The notes: a model not told the origin generated them from the sequence alone. DNA of 64,000 nucleotides from Thalassotalea algicola (GCF_012932965.1 NZ_JABBXH010000007.1:62001-126000), one strand, 5' to 3'. Shown: positions 48,173 through 56,556, numbered from the stretch's first letter. Numbers and translations: made by a program.

Positions 48173-49063
48173 ATGAATTGGGACGATATTAAGATTTTTT
48201 TGGAAGTTGCTCGTACTGAAAAATTAACCGAGGCATCCAAGCGCTTAAGTAAAGATGTTTCGACGGTTTCTCGGCGCCTACATAAACTTGAAGAAAGCTT
48301 AAGTACTCAACTGTTTGAACGAACAACTGATGGCCACCGATTAACTGACGACGGTAAAGCTTTGCTCTGCCATGCCCAGCACATGGAAATTAATGCTAAT
48401 CAAGCGCTATCTCAAATCAAAGATAACAACGCAGATAATTCAGGGTTGGTACGAATAGGGTTAACGGAGGCCTTTGGTAACTTCTTCATCGCCCCCAATA
48501 TTCACTCGTTGCAAAATCAACATCCCAACCTAGCTATCGACTTAATTAATTTTACCAGAGATGTAAAAATAACGCGTAATGAAGCTGATATTGCCATTGC
48601 GCTAGAGATGCCTAAATCAAGTTCTGTCATAGGAACGAAACTATGTGACTACCGTTTACAATTATATGGTCATCAACGATATTTACATGAACAGGCACTT
48701 ACCGTAAATAGCGCAAACCTGTCTAATCAACGCTGGGTGAGTTATGTAGATGAACTAATGTTTACCGAACAATTAAGCTACTTGAAAGAAATCGCCACTG
48801 AAATTACGCCTGTATATAGAAGTAATAGTGTAGTCAGTCAACATTCAGCGATTAAAAGTGGCGTAGGAATAGGCATTTTACCTTGCTTTTTAGCGGACCA
48901 AGACCCTAGCTTAATCAAGTTATGTGCTAATGAAATAAACATAAAGCGCAGTTTTTATCTAATCACACATCCTGAAAGTAAACGCCTGCCACGCGTTGCA
49001 TTGGTATGGGAATTCTTAAAGCAACTTGCCAAGAATAAACAGTCACAATTAATGCCGAATTAA
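48173..49063 (+). CDS. LysR-family transcriptional regulator
   Basis: The 296-residue protein starts MNWDDIKIFLEVARTEKLTE with the winged helix-turn-helix phrase SKRLSKDVSTVSRRLHKLEE and LSTQLFERTTDGHRLTDDG. The C-terminal effector domain has the usual periplasmic-binding-like pattern. I use the ATG at 48173 rather than the TTG one codon earlier. It is divergent from mmsA, so it probably controls mmsA and itself in response to a valine-pathway metabolite; that is inference from position. Confidence 0.9.
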   Translation: MNWDDIKIFLEVARTEKLTEASKRLSKDVSTVSRRLHKLEESLSTQLFERTTDGHRLTDDGKALLCHAQHMEINANQALSQIKDNNADNSGLVRIGLTEAFGNFFIAPNIHSLQNQHPNLAIDLINFTRDVKITRNEADIAIALEMPKSSSVIGTKLCDYRLQLYGHQRYLHEQALTVNSANLSNQRWVSYVDELMFTEQLSYLKEIATEITPVYRSNSVVSQHSAIKSGVGIGILPCFLADQDPSLIKLCANEINIKRSFYLITHPESKRLPRVALVWEFLKQLAKNKQSQLMPN

Positions 49064-49078
49064 AACTAACAACTAAAG

Positions 49079-49567
49079 CTAACAATTAAAGTCAAACAGC
49101 ATATTTTCTTCAGTATCGTTATATTTAACGATGCCTTGCCTGATAAAGCCGAGTTTTTCTAGCAAGGACTGTGAAGCCTGATTAGCTAGTGAGGTTATTG
49201 CTAATATTGGTCGATGATTCCCATAGTATTCAAGCACAGCCTGGCATGCTTCAAAAGCATACCCTTGCCGATAGTGATTATCTGAAATAGCGTATCCCAA
49301 ATCAGGAGAATCCAAATAATCTCGTTTAAGTAAACCACACATACCGACTAACTCTCCGTTATGCAATTGCACGGCCATTAAGCTATAACCATGCTCTTTT
49401 TGACAAAGTAACGGACCTGTTTCTAAATATTCATGCGCTTCAACTTTATTGCTCACTTTTTTATCACCAATGTTGGCAATAAACTCTGGCTGATTGAGTA
49501 GCTCAACAATAAAACGCCAATCATCAAGCCTAAATGGCCGAATAGTTAGTCTTTTAGTTTTGATCAT
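49079..49567 (-). CDS. GNAT-family N-acetyltransferase (RimJ/RimL type)
   Basis: The 162-residue protein begins IKTKRLTIRPFRLDDWRFIV, the usual opening of RimJ/RimL-like acetyltransferases. The acetyl-CoA site appears at LGYAISDNHYRQGYAFEACQ, and SLANQASQSLLEKLGFIRQG closes the fold. The substrate is unknown; a ribosomal protein or a small amine is possible. It is 3 bp downstream of tapT and probably co-transcribed. Confidence 0.88.
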   Translation of the reverse strand: MIKTKRLTIRPFRLDDWRFIVELLNQPEFIANIGDKKVSNKVEAHEYLETGPLLCQKEHGYSLMAVQLHNGELVGMCGLLKRDYLDSPDLGYAISDNHYRQGYAFEACQAVLEYYGNHRPILAITSLANQASQSLLEKLGFIRQGIVKYNDTEENMLFDFNC

Positions 49568-49570
49568 AAA

Positions 49571-50308
49571 TTAATACACCTTTTCAATAAAAGATAGATA
49601 CCTTTTCAAGGCATCACCACGCCCTAAATTCGGCTGACAAACACTTTTTTGATATTGATAATTAAATAAATCAAACCATAAAGATAAATGCTGAGCACTA
49701 ATTTGTTCACCTAGTAGTGCTAACATACGTGAAGCTACTTGAGCAGTTGCCAACTGATTTTCAAGCACCGCCTCCCTAATGTAATTTTCTCGCGTACTCT
49801 CTCCTGTTTCACTAAAACTGACGACAGGAAACTTTTCCAAGTAAGGGCTTTTGCGAAACATCTTTTTGGCTTCTCGCCAACTTCCATCTAACAATATAAA
49901 CAAAGGCTTTTTTCCTTGTTGAATTGGTAATGGCAATTCGTTTTCATATACAGATTGTTGCTCTGCTGCATATTGACTTGGAAACACGATAACTGGCACA
50001 AAAGTATCGTCAGACAACAACGCTAGTAAGTTAGCATTCGCTTCTGTTCTAGACCATATATAAGCATATGTATCAGGTACAACGTCAGCAATTAAACGTG
50101 CAGTATTGCTTGGTTTCAAGACCTCAGCATCATGCATAAGTATCAAAAATGCTGCTTGTGAACTGGTGCTTCTTTTATATTGGCATATACAGTTAAGCAT
50201 AGATACTTGGCAGTTTTCACAACGAACAACTTTTTTACCTCGCGCATTAAATGGCTTAGTACTGATACTTTTTCGATGTTCGTATAGCCGCCGAATAGCG
50301 TGAGACAT
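49571..50308 (-). CDS. tapT: tRNA-uridine aminocarboxypropyltransferase (DTW-domain protein)
   Basis: The 245-residue protein matches the E. coli YfiP/TapT pattern: RKSISTKPFNARGKKVVRCE, zinc-type CENC/CIC cysteines, KPSNTARLIADVVPDTYAYI and WSRTEAN. The DTW-type active motif is FILLDGSWREAKKMFRKSPY (here DGSW, as in many members). The enzyme adds a 3-amino-3-carboxypropyl group from SAM to U47 of tRNAs (acp3U). It is followed by a GNAT gene after 3 bp. Confidence 0.88.
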   Translation of the reverse strand: MSHAIRRLYEHRKSISTKPFNARGKKVVRCENCQVSMLNCICQYKRSTSSQAAFLILMHDAEVLKPSNTARLIADVVPDTYAYIWSRTEANANLLALLSDDTFVPVIVFPSQYAAEQQSVYENELPLPIQQGKKPLFILLDGSWREAKKMFRKSPYLEKFPVVSFSETGESTRENYIREAVLENQLATAQVASRMLALLGEQISAQHLSLWFDLFNYQYQKSVCQPNLGRGDALKRYLSFIEKVY

Positions 50309-50376
50309 AGTTTCAATAATTAAATTAGCAGAGAGCTTTGTATGAGCAACATACAGATATATTTATTTAGTGCAAC

Positions 50377-50400
50377 AAAAAAGCGCCTCGCGGCGCTTTA
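50377..50400 (-). terminator. Terminator of the DUF2884 gene
   Basis: AAAGCGCC (50380-50387) and GGCGCTTT (50392-50399) enclose a TCGC loop. On the minus strand TTTTTT follows. It lies 46 bp past the stop. Confidence 0.85.
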
Positions 50401-50445
50401 GACATAGTTTTATAAAGAAATTAGTAATCTTGAAGCAAAAAGCTA

Positions 50446-51243
50446 CTAAGCTTTGTTTTTTCCATGATGGCTAACTTCAATAATGTTTATATCAGACAAT
50501 GCATCTATTTCATTTTGCAACTCTGTTTCTAACTGATCAATAGCGACAATTGATTCACAAATTGCATCGGCCTTTTGCTCCAACGCTAATCCTCGCGTCT
50601 CCATTTGATGTTCAATACGCTGACCAAAATCTTCCATTCGCGTTTCAAATGCTTCCATATCGCCGCCAGAGAACATCATTTCTTGTCCTACAGCAATAAG
50701 CAATGATCCCATTGAGTTTTTAATGGCACGCTCAATATTTTCTTCAATACGTTGTTCGAATTCTTCGCCAAAAAAGTCTTCACCCACTACACCGTCTTCG
50801 CCAATTTCAATACCATTTTCTACCGATAATCTATTATCAATCTCGTTACTTAAATTGGCCAATTCATGCGTTAATTCCGCGCCAACTTCATTCCCTTCGC
50901 CTAGTAACTCATTAAATGCCAAATTAACACCTTCAGTTGCCAGTGCAATTCCTTCAATAGCAATAGACTTCACTTCCGGTACGACAGCACGAATGCTATT
51001 AGAATAATCCTGAACTAATGCAGCTTGAGAGGATGACAACATAATAGCCTCACCATCTACAATTAAGCCGTCTCTGCCAACTATTTGATATAGACTTTCA
51101 CCATTTTTTGAAAACTCAATGCTATTGGTCGTAATTTTTACACCGGCATTTAAATCGACATCACACGAATCTGTATTTACGTCATGTGCCAAAATTGGTG
51201 TTGAAGCTAAAAGTAATGCGCCTGCCAAAATCTTTTTCATCAT
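50446..51243 (-). CDS. DUF2884 (YggN-like) secreted protein
   Basis: The 265-residue product has a signal peptide (KKILAGALLLASTPILAHD). The mature part starts with CDVDLNAGVKITTNSIEFSK, then LVQDYSNSIRAVVPEVKSIA and VNLAFNELLGEGNE, the pattern of the DUF2884/YggN family. Its C-terminal half is acidic and helical, with two cysteines (residue 27 and about 238) that could form a disulfide. It is periplasmic, function unknown. It is a single-gene unit with its own terminator. Confidence 0.82.
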   Translation of the reverse strand: MMKKILAGALLLASTPILAHDVNTDSCDVDLNAGVKITTNSIEFSKNGESLYQIVGRDGLIVDGEAIMLSSSQAALVQDYSNSIRAVVPEVKSIAIEGIALATEGVNLAFNELLGEGNEVGAELTHELANLSNEIDNRLSVENGIEIGEDGVVGEDFFGEEFEQRIEENIERAIKNSMGSLLIAVGQEMMFSGGDMEAFETRMEDFGQRIEHQMETRGLALEQKADAICESIVAIDQLETELQNEIDALSDINIIEVSHHGKNKA

Positions 51244-51386
51244 TTTATCCTTAAGTATTTAACTCTCAGATTTACTATTACAATACCAGTGCCAACATTT
51301 ATTAATGTTAATTTTCAACAACTTAAAAAATCAATTGAGATTTTGATTATTTTCTTTTTTCAAAAAATAGCTTATTTCACTATTTA

Positions 51387-51755
51387 TTAGTCAAATAGCC
51401 AGTTAGTTGCTGTTTGCTTGTCGGCGAAGTTTCTAACATCGAGTTGTTTGTTTTCAGCAATTTGCTGAATAAGCAGTTGTTTGTGCCCAATACTAGGCAC
51501 TACTCGCGCTACCTTAAAACGCGACAAATTTTCTTTTAGTGACTTCATTACTTGTAATATTTCAAGCGAATCATAATCTAAAATTAACCTTGATGTATCA
51601 ACGAGCAGCTTATTAACCTGTTTTTCATCTGCAACATTAAAAGTATCTTGATAGAAAGCTTTAATTTGTCTAGCACTAGCCGTACCCGTTAATTTGATGT
51701 CGATGTGATCGACATAGAGTTCCTTCTCAATATGAAATTGAGAGTTAGTCTTCAT
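51387..51755 (-). CDS. STAS/SpoIIAA-like small protein
   Basis: The 122-residue cytoplasmic product shows an alternating beta-alpha pattern (YVDHIDIKLTGTASARQIKA, VNKLLVDTSRLILDYDSLEI) like the SpoIIAA/Sec14-like STAS family (PF11964). The phosphorylatable Ser of classical STAS proteins cannot be identified with certainty. No neighbouring anti-sigma or transporter partner is seen, so the function is open. Confidence 0.6.
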   Translation of the reverse strand: MKTNSQFHIEKELYVDHIDIKLTGTASARQIKAFYQDTFNVADEKQVNKLLVDTSRLILDYDSLEILQVMKSLKENLSRFKVARVVPSIGHKQLLIQQIAENKQLDVRNFADKQTATNWLFD

Positions 51756-52015
51756 AAATACCTGTAAAGAGAGTTGAAAAAGGCAAGCAGTCTAAATATA
51801 CGAATAATGGAACCCAGCCACCTTTGCTTATTAACATCAAGCGTTAGTTCTGTGGTTTTTCACGAGTGCTTTTTTAAGCAGCTTGCCGACAAAGGCGCGC
51901 ATTCTGCCCAACTCATTGGACCAATTCAAGAGCCGTAAGGATTTTTGATGAAATCATAAAAGTAGATTAACGAATTTATAACATCTATTACAGTTTGATA
52001 AAATTTAATATAGTT
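51756..52015. other. Intergenic region upstream of dgkA
   Basis: About 260 bases without a supported gene. I looked for tRNA-like folds and small frames in the more GC-rich part (51880-51950) and found none convincing. Confidence 0.4.
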
Positions 52016-52032
52016 AAGGTATGTGATACCTT
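52016..52032. promoter_or_regulatory. Inverted repeat upstream of dgkA
   Basis: AAGGTAT-GTG-ATACCTT is a perfect 7+3+7 inverted repeat, 42 bp before the dgkA start and next to an AT-rich promoter-like stretch. It may be an operator. Confidence 0.4.
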
Positions 52033-52074
52033 TGGCAGCAAATTGCTCAAAACACACTATTTAAGCCACTAAAT

Positions 52075-52473
52075 ATGCCGAATAATTCTTCTAATTTTTC
52101 AAAAAAGCCAAATGGCACAGGCGTACATCGAATATTTAAAGCCGCATATTGTTCATATAAAGGTTTTAAAGCAGCTTACGAGCATGAGGCGGCCTATCGG
52201 CAGGAGCTATTAATGTGCATTATTTTGGCGCCAATATCATTTATTATTGCCAACAGTTCAACGCAGTTGATGGTGCTATTAATGACCTTAGCATTTGTTT
52301 TGTTTGCTGAAATTATCAATTCAGCAATTGAAGCTTTAGCCGACAAAATAACTACAGAGCATGATGAATTAATTGGAAGAGCGAAAGATTTAGGCTCGGC
52401 TGGCGTATTTATTGCCTTTGGTTTACTTGTTTTTTGCTGGACCTACGTAATTTTTGAACGCTTTAGTGCGTAA
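52075..52473 (+). CDS. dgkA: Diacylglycerol kinase
   Basis: The 132-residue inner-membrane protein contains RIFKAAYCSYKGFKAAYEHE, EAAYRQELLM and AEIINSAIEALADKITTEHD, the DgkA signature with its catalytic Glu residues. Three membrane helices follow the family layout. It recycles diacylglycerol to phosphatidic acid with ATP. The N-terminal 20 residues are longer and Ser/Asn-rich compared with E. coli. It is convergent with the MATE gene, 11 bp apart. Confidence 0.94.
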   Translation: MPNNSSNFSKKPNGTGVHRIFKAAYCSYKGFKAAYEHEAAYRQELLMCIILAPISFIIANSSTQLMVLLMTLAFVLFAEIINSAIEALADKITTEHDELIGRAKDLGSAGVFIAFGLLVFCWTYVIFERFSA

Positions 52474-52484
52474 TAAAAATAATA

Positions 52485-53846
52485 TTATTGGGCGAGATTT
52501 TTCATCCATTTTTTGGAGTAAGCTCGATAACCAAAGCACAATACCTTTACAAGCTCTTCAGAGTATGCAGCCAAAGCAACCCAAATTAATGGTAATTGCC
52601 AAATCACCGCCGCAATATAGGTTAGCGGGATACTTACTATCCACATGCCAAATATATCCGTATACATACAGTACTTGTTGTCTCCCCCTGCACGTAATAC
52701 TCCCATGGCTAAAGTCATATTACTGACTTTCAACCAAGCACCAAATACAATTAGCATAAACACCTGTCCAGCGAGATCGAGTGTTTGAATAGGCATACTT
52801 TGATACGGACTCAATATTATCGGTTTTAAGAGTATCATTACACCACCTAATGCAATGGCAACTATCGGACTAAGCAATAAAAATGATTTTGCTATTTGCC
52901 AAGCTTTCTCATAACTTTCAGCTCCTAAACTTTGACCAACCATAATTGAACAAGCCGATGCAAAGCCAAAAAACAATGATAAGAAAACGCCTTCAATCGG
53001 TGAAATTAGGCTCATTACAGCTAAAGCTTGTGTGCCGAGCTGACCATAGATCAACTGATAAACAAACGTACCAACTGACCAAATGCCAAAACTAATCATC
53101 ATAGGCCATACTAGATTGAACAGATGAGACCAGTCATTTCGATTTTTTAGTAATTGCCAGTCTCCTGCTTTTGGAGCAAGCATATGTTTTACTTTAACGA
53201 GAAAAGCAATCAATAAACTTAGGTGTAATATTCTCGATAAAAGTGTTGCCCACGCTGCCCCTTCAACTCCAAGAGCAGGAACACCTAACCCACCATTTAT
53301 TAACCAAAAATTTAAAACAACATTAAATAATATTGCTAACACACTAAATATCATTGGCAGTTTCACCTGACCAATACTTCGTAGCGCATTTTCAATATTT
53401 AAAATTACCCCAACACAAACGAGGCTTGGCATTGTTATCCATAAGTACCCTTCTCCAAGGGCAATTACATCAATATCACTTGACGCCCAGCCGATCACAT
53501 CGGCAGCAAAGAAAAAACTAGCAACTGCAATTGGTGTAAACGCAATAACTGCAAAAATAGACGCCATTTGAATCGTTTGTCTAATTTTTTCAGATTTTCC
53601 TGCGCCAAAATATTGAGCAGATAACACACCTACTCCCCATGAAAGGCCTATAGCAATGACTAAAACAACAAATTGTATTCTGTTGCCAAGACCGACTGAT
53701 GCGACAGCAGCATCACCTAGATGACCAACCATCACGACATCTATCATACTAAGCAAAGTCACCAATACGTTTTGCAGTGAAATAGGCCACGCAAGTTTAA
53801 AAGTTTGCTTGATTTGCGTTAATTGTGGCGATCCAGGATTAGTCAT
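52485..53846 (-). CDS. MATE-family multidrug efflux transporter
   Basis: The 453-residue protein has about 12 membrane helices arranged in two halves. Near the start, LAWPISLQNVLVTLLSMIDV and MVGHLGDAAVASVGLGNRIQ match the MATE family; the second half repeats the fold (FNLVWPMMISFGIWSVGTFV). It should export cationic drugs or metabolites with Na+ or H+. The substrate is unknown. No regulator is adjacent. Confidence 0.92.
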   Translation of the reverse strand: MTNPGSPQLTQIKQTFKLAWPISLQNVLVTLLSMIDVVMVGHLGDAAVASVGLGNRIQFVVLVIAIGLSWGVGVLSAQYFGAGKSEKIRQTIQMASIFAVIAFTPIAVASFFFAADVIGWASSDIDVIALGEGYLWITMPSLVCVGVILNIENALRSIGQVKLPMIFSVLAILFNVVLNFWLINGGLGVPALGVEGAAWATLLSRILHLSLLIAFLVKVKHMLAPKAGDWQLLKNRNDWSHLFNLVWPMMISFGIWSVGTFVYQLIYGQLGTQALAVMSLISPIEGVFLSLFFGFASACSIMVGQSLGAESYEKAWQIAKSFLLLSPIVAIALGGVMILLKPIILSPYQSMPIQTLDLAGQVFMLIVFGAWLKVSNMTLAMGVLRAGGDNKYCMYTDIFGMWIVSIPLTYIAAVIWQLPLIWVALAAYSEELVKVLCFGYRAYSKKWMKNLAQ

Positions 53847-53993
53847 TAATGATTTAAGTGCAGAAATAAACGTTTAAAAATAAGATTTTAACTCGAATGA
53901 TAAATAAAGTAGCGCTGAATACGTATTAATTGATAAGTAAAAATTGCACAAATGCCAATAGATACATATATTAGCGTCAAACAAGGAGTCATT

Positions 53994-54596
53994 ATGTACC
54001 TGAAATATTCAACTTTCCTCTCTGCCGTCTTTTTTTCTCTGTCAACAACAGCCTCAACAGCGCCAGCACCACTTGTATCAATTGATACTCACGATGCGTT
54101 TTTCAATGCGATAAAACAACATTGCGGAAAGGCATATGAAGGAAAAGTCACAGTAGATACTGCAAATAGTAATTCATTCTTGAACAAAAAATTAGTTATG
54201 CACGTTAGGCGTTGCAATGAGCAAGAGCTTCAAATTCCATTTCATATAGGTGACGACGCATCGCGCACCTGGATAATCACTAAAACCGGCTCAGGGCTCT
54301 CTTTAAAGCATGATCACAGACATAAAGATGGCAGTTTTGATAGACAAACGATGTACGGTGGTCACACACTCGACGCTGGGTGGAATGAAGCACAGTCATT
54401 TCCGGCAGATCAATACTCAAAAGAAATATTTGTTGAGCAAGGAATACCACAATCCATTGGAAATACATGGCAAATGTTTATTTATCCTGGCAAGTTTAGT
54501 TATCGACTTGTCAGACAAGGAAGAGAGTTTAAGGTGGACTTCGATTTAACCAAATCTATAACTCCTCCTAAAGCGCCTTGGGGTTATGTTGATTAA
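53994..54596 (+). CDS. Secreted hypothetical protein with an HDHRHKDG motif
   Basis: The 200-residue product starts at ATG 53994 after AAGGAG; an in-frame ATG at 53952 has no such site. It has a signal peptide (to about TASTA). The mature part has a Cys near HCGKAYEGKV and another in VRRCNEQELQI, then SGLSLKHDHRHKDGSFDRQT and YGGHTLDAG, and ends with a beta-rich segment (YRLVRQGREFKVDFDL). I have seen similar secreted proteins in other bacteria but know no function for them. It ends just before the bidirectional terminator shared with the sRNA. Confidence 0.72.
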   Translation: MYLKYSTFLSAVFFSLSTTASTAPAPLVSIDTHDAFFNAIKQHCGKAYEGKVTVDTANSNSFLNKKLVMHVRRCNEQELQIPFHIGDDASRTWIITKTGSGLSLKHDHRHKDGSFDRQTMYGGHTLDAGWNEAQSFPADQYSKEIFVEQGIPQSIGNTWQMFIYPGKFSYRLVRQGREFKVDFDLTKSITPPKAPWGYVD

Positions 54597-54603
54597 CAAA
54601 CAT

Positions 54604-54636
54604 AAAAAATGCGGCTCGAAAGAGCCGCATTTCTTT
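54604..54636. terminator. Bidirectional terminator shared by the secreted-protein gene and the CsrB-like RNA
   Basis: AAATGCGGCTC (54607-54617) and GAGCCGCATTT (54622-54632) form an 11-bp stem with a GAAA loop. On the minus strand it runs into TTTTTT, making a strong intrinsic terminator and the 3' end of the RNA gene. Confidence 0.92.
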
Positions 54637-54935
54637 ATCTAGCTTTGTCGTGCATCCTGCACACAATAGTGTTTCCCGCTTCATCCATAAAAAAGCTGTC
54701 CCTAGTATATCCTAGCAATTCCGTCTGCTTTCCTTCACCCCGTCCTAGAGAATGCATGTCCACATGCACCACACACCTTGTGTTAAAGCTAATCCCTTTA
54801 GTCTTCCTGACGTTAACTTTCCTTTGTTAACTCACATCCATGTTGTATCATCCTATGCAACACCTTGTTGCATGACTCCATCCTAGAGCCTCCATTGACA
54901 GGAAATCATTTCCTGTGTCGTCCTGACAGTTGTAA
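54604..54935 (-). ncRNA. csrB: CsrB/RsmZ-like CsrA-sequestering regulatory RNA
   Basis: On the minus strand about 330 nt carry roughly 19 GGA motifs, including CAGGATG, TAGGATG, TCAGGA and AAGGAA variants. Perfect short hairpins run in a row: GTGCA/TGCAC (54650-54662), TGCATGT/ACATGCA (54753-54768), ACACA/TGTGT (54771-54783), GTTAAC/GTTAAC (54812-54831), ATGCAACA/TGTTGCAT (54855-54873) and ACAGGAAA/TTTCCTGT (54898-54916). The loops of most show GGA or AGG on this strand, the signature of CsrB, CsrC and Rsm RNAs, which bind many CsrA dimers and relieve repression of target mRNAs. A promoter and a terminator fit both ends. There is no good coding frame. The family call is by pattern only; the 5' end is approximate. 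Confidence 0.85.
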
Positions 54936-54941
54936 TATTAC

Positions 54942-54971
54942 GTTATCAGTTGTAATAAACTACCTAGTCAA
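54942..54971 (-). promoter_or_regulatory. Promoter of the CsrB-like RNA
   Basis: On the minus strand TTGACT (54966-54971) is followed after 18 bp by GATAAC (54942-54947). Transcription would begin near 54935, just before the first GGA motif. Confidence 0.55.
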
Positions 54972-55096
54972 ATAAAACTTTCTTAGAAAATTAGCATGCA
55001 AACTCAACCAAAAAACAACAACGCATTGTTTTAAAAGGGCTTTATTTCATGCAATTTCATTATTTCCACTGAACATTCCTTTATCTCTCACAGCTT

Positions 55097-55114
55097 TGTG
55101 CGATATGTCTTACA
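55097..55114. promoter_or_regulatory. GacA/UvrY-box-like palindrome upstream of the CsrB-like RNA
   Basis: TGTGCG-ATATGT-CTTACA matches the known TGTAAG-N6-CTTACA box at 10 of 12 positions. It lies about 170 bp upstream of the predicted RNA start, a distance seen for distal UvrY/GacA sites of csrB and rsmZ genes. Confidence 0.6.
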
Positions 55115-55173
55115 GAGTTACTTCCAAATCAGTCATTGTATACTTTAAGAGGAAGTTCAAATTGAGTAGTTAT

Positions 55174-55204
55174 AAAAAAAGCACTATAAATCAGTGCTTT
55201 TTCG
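55174..55204 (-). terminator. Terminator of the GNAT/DUF962 operon
   Basis: GCACT (55181-55185) and AGTGC (55193-55197), extended by A and T runs, form a hairpin with seven T on the minus-strand side. It includes the DUF962 stop codon. Confidence 0.8.
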
Positions 55205-55496
55205 TTAAGAAGTCTTTTAGCATTCGCCAATCCCCAATAAAGCTGTACCAAGGATAGGTAAAGGTAGCAGGCCTATTTTTTTCAAAAAAGAAATGCCCAA
55301 GCCAAGCGAAAGTGTACCCATTAATCAAACCATAAAATAAATACATTGGTTTTAATTGGATTACAGCCAACACCAGCCAACATAGTGCAAGGCCGCTACC
55401 AATATAATGTAGCACTCGACAAATTTTATTCTGATGTTGCGATAAATAAAACGGATAAAAGTCTTCAAAGCTCTTATACTTTTTTTCGCTAGTCAT
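55191..55496 (-). CDS. DUF962/Mpo1-like small membrane protein
   Basis: The 101-residue protein starts at ATG 55496, preceded by GTGGAG and overlapping the stop of the upstream GNAT gene (ATGACTAG). Its motifs are FEDFYPFYLSQHQNKICRVL, HYIGSGLALCWLVLA, WLGHFFFEKNRPATFTYPWY and SFIGDWRMLKDFL, the DUF962 pattern, with two or more membrane helices. Eukaryotic Mpo1 relatives are iron-dependent dioxygenases in fatty acid alpha-oxidation, and the conserved His residues (HQN, HYIGS, GHFFFEKN) are present. The bacterial role is not established. Confidence 0.88.
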   Translation of the reverse strand: MTSEKKYKSFEDFYPFYLSQHQNKICRVLHYIGSGLALCWLVLAVIQLKPMYLFYGLINGYTFAWLGHFFFEKNRPATFTYPWYSFIGDWRMLKDFLTKKH

Positions 55497-56142
55497 TTTT
55501 GTCTCCACGATAATGAAGCATCAGCGCACCACTAACCTTGCCGACCTGGACCTCCTCAATATACTCGTAATCCACATCTTTAAAAAATTCACGGTACTTA
55601 TCATTTGTTGCATACACTGCCACACCTTCACTATCGGGATGTTCTTCCAACACTGTATTTACCGCAGCCATTAAGTAATGACCAAAGCCATGATGTTGAT
55701 GCAACGGGTGAATAGCGATAAAACTTAACATATGAAATTTTTTTAGGGGCACAGCAGACATAATGATTCTTTCTTTTTCCATCATTTGCTTAGTTGAAAA
55801 GTAGCCTGCACTTAACAGCATTTTTAATCGCCAATGCCAAAATCGTTCAAAACCTACACCGTCATCTGGTCCATTTAAACAAGCGACTCCCACCATAGCC
55901 TCACCTAGGTATAGGCCGACCATTGGTTGTTTTGCTTGCCAAAACACGCCTAATTCTTCTCTGATCGATGCACGTAATCGTTGCTCGTAATCTTCTTTGT
56001 CACCGTTGAAAATTTCTAAAAAAACCGGATCATCATGATATGCCTGATATAGCAGAGAAGCCGCAAGCTTCATATCTTCTGCGGCCAAATATGTGGCTCG
56101 TATCTCTACATTAGTGTCTGCTGCGGTTGCAGTATCGTTCAT
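55489..56142 (-). CDS. GNAT-family N-acetyltransferase
   Basis: The 217-residue protein starts at the ATG at 56142 after GGGGGAG; two more in-frame starts further upstream have no such site. It has a GNAT fold: YLAAEDMKLAASLLYQAYHD, then MVGLYLGEAMVGVACLNGPD and the acetyl-CoA loop in FIAIHPLHQHHGFGHYLMAA. VYATNDKYREFFKDVDYEYI follows. Substrate unknown. It overlaps the DUF962 gene by 8 bp, which suggests coupled translation. Confidence 0.85.
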   Translation of the reverse strand: MNDTATAADTNVEIRATYLAAEDMKLAASLLYQAYHDDPVFLEIFNGDKEDYEQRLRASIREELGVFWQAKQPMVGLYLGEAMVGVACLNGPDDGVGFERFWHWRLKMLLSAGYFSTKQMMEKERIIMSAVPLKKFHMLSFIAIHPLHQHHGFGHYLMAAVNTVLEEHPDSEGVAVYATNDKYREFFKDVDYEYIEEVQVGKVSGALMLHYRGDKND

Positions 56143-56318
56143 AAGCTCCCCCATTGATTGAGTGCACAAAACCTCACCCTTCAATTTTTGACTATTTTTA
56201 TTTTTGTTGTTAGCTCACCTTAGCAGTAAGGTAAGAAGTAGGTCAATATTCAATCAGTTTACATAAATAAACAGCTATACTTATCTTTTATTGACTTATA
56301 CGCCCAATAGGTAGAGTT

Positions 56319-56552
56319 ATGGATACTTTCGAGCACAATATGGCAAATCTATTTGCTCAACTAGGTTTGGCAAATAGTTCACAAGATATCGACAAATTTA
56401 TTGCTGAAAATAAAGGGCTTCCAAGCAATGTATCATTAGCAAAAGCAAACTTTTGGAATAGTTCTCAAGCAAGTTTTATTACTCAAGCAATAAATGAAGA
56501 TGCAGATTGGGCAGAAGTCGTAGATATACTTAACTCTATGTTGAGAGATTAG
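56319..56552 (+). CDS. DUF2789 family small protein
   Basis: The 77-residue protein shows the DUF2789 pattern: MDTFEHNMANLFAQLGLANS, IDKFIAENKGLPSNVSLAKA, NFWNSSQASFITQAINEDAD and WAEVVDILNSML. It is all-helical and cytoplasmic. Function unknown. It is a single-gene unit with a terminator right after it. Confidence 0.9.
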   Translation: MDTFEHNMANLFAQLGLANSSQDIDKFIAENKGLPSNVSLAKANFWNSSQASFITQAINEDADWAEVVDILNSMLRD

Positions 56553-56556
56553 CAAC

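Noticed and set aside
51880-51950. A slightly GC-richer stretch that looked like part of a tRNA or small RNA
   Set aside because: No cloverleaf, no terminator with a T tract, and no convincing promoter could be found.
54609-54830. A 73-codon plus-strand frame with hydrophobic stretches
   Set aside because: It starts inside the terminator stem, runs through the hairpins of the CsrB-like RNA, and has no ribosome-binding site. The GGA/hairpin pattern on the other strand explains the sequence better.
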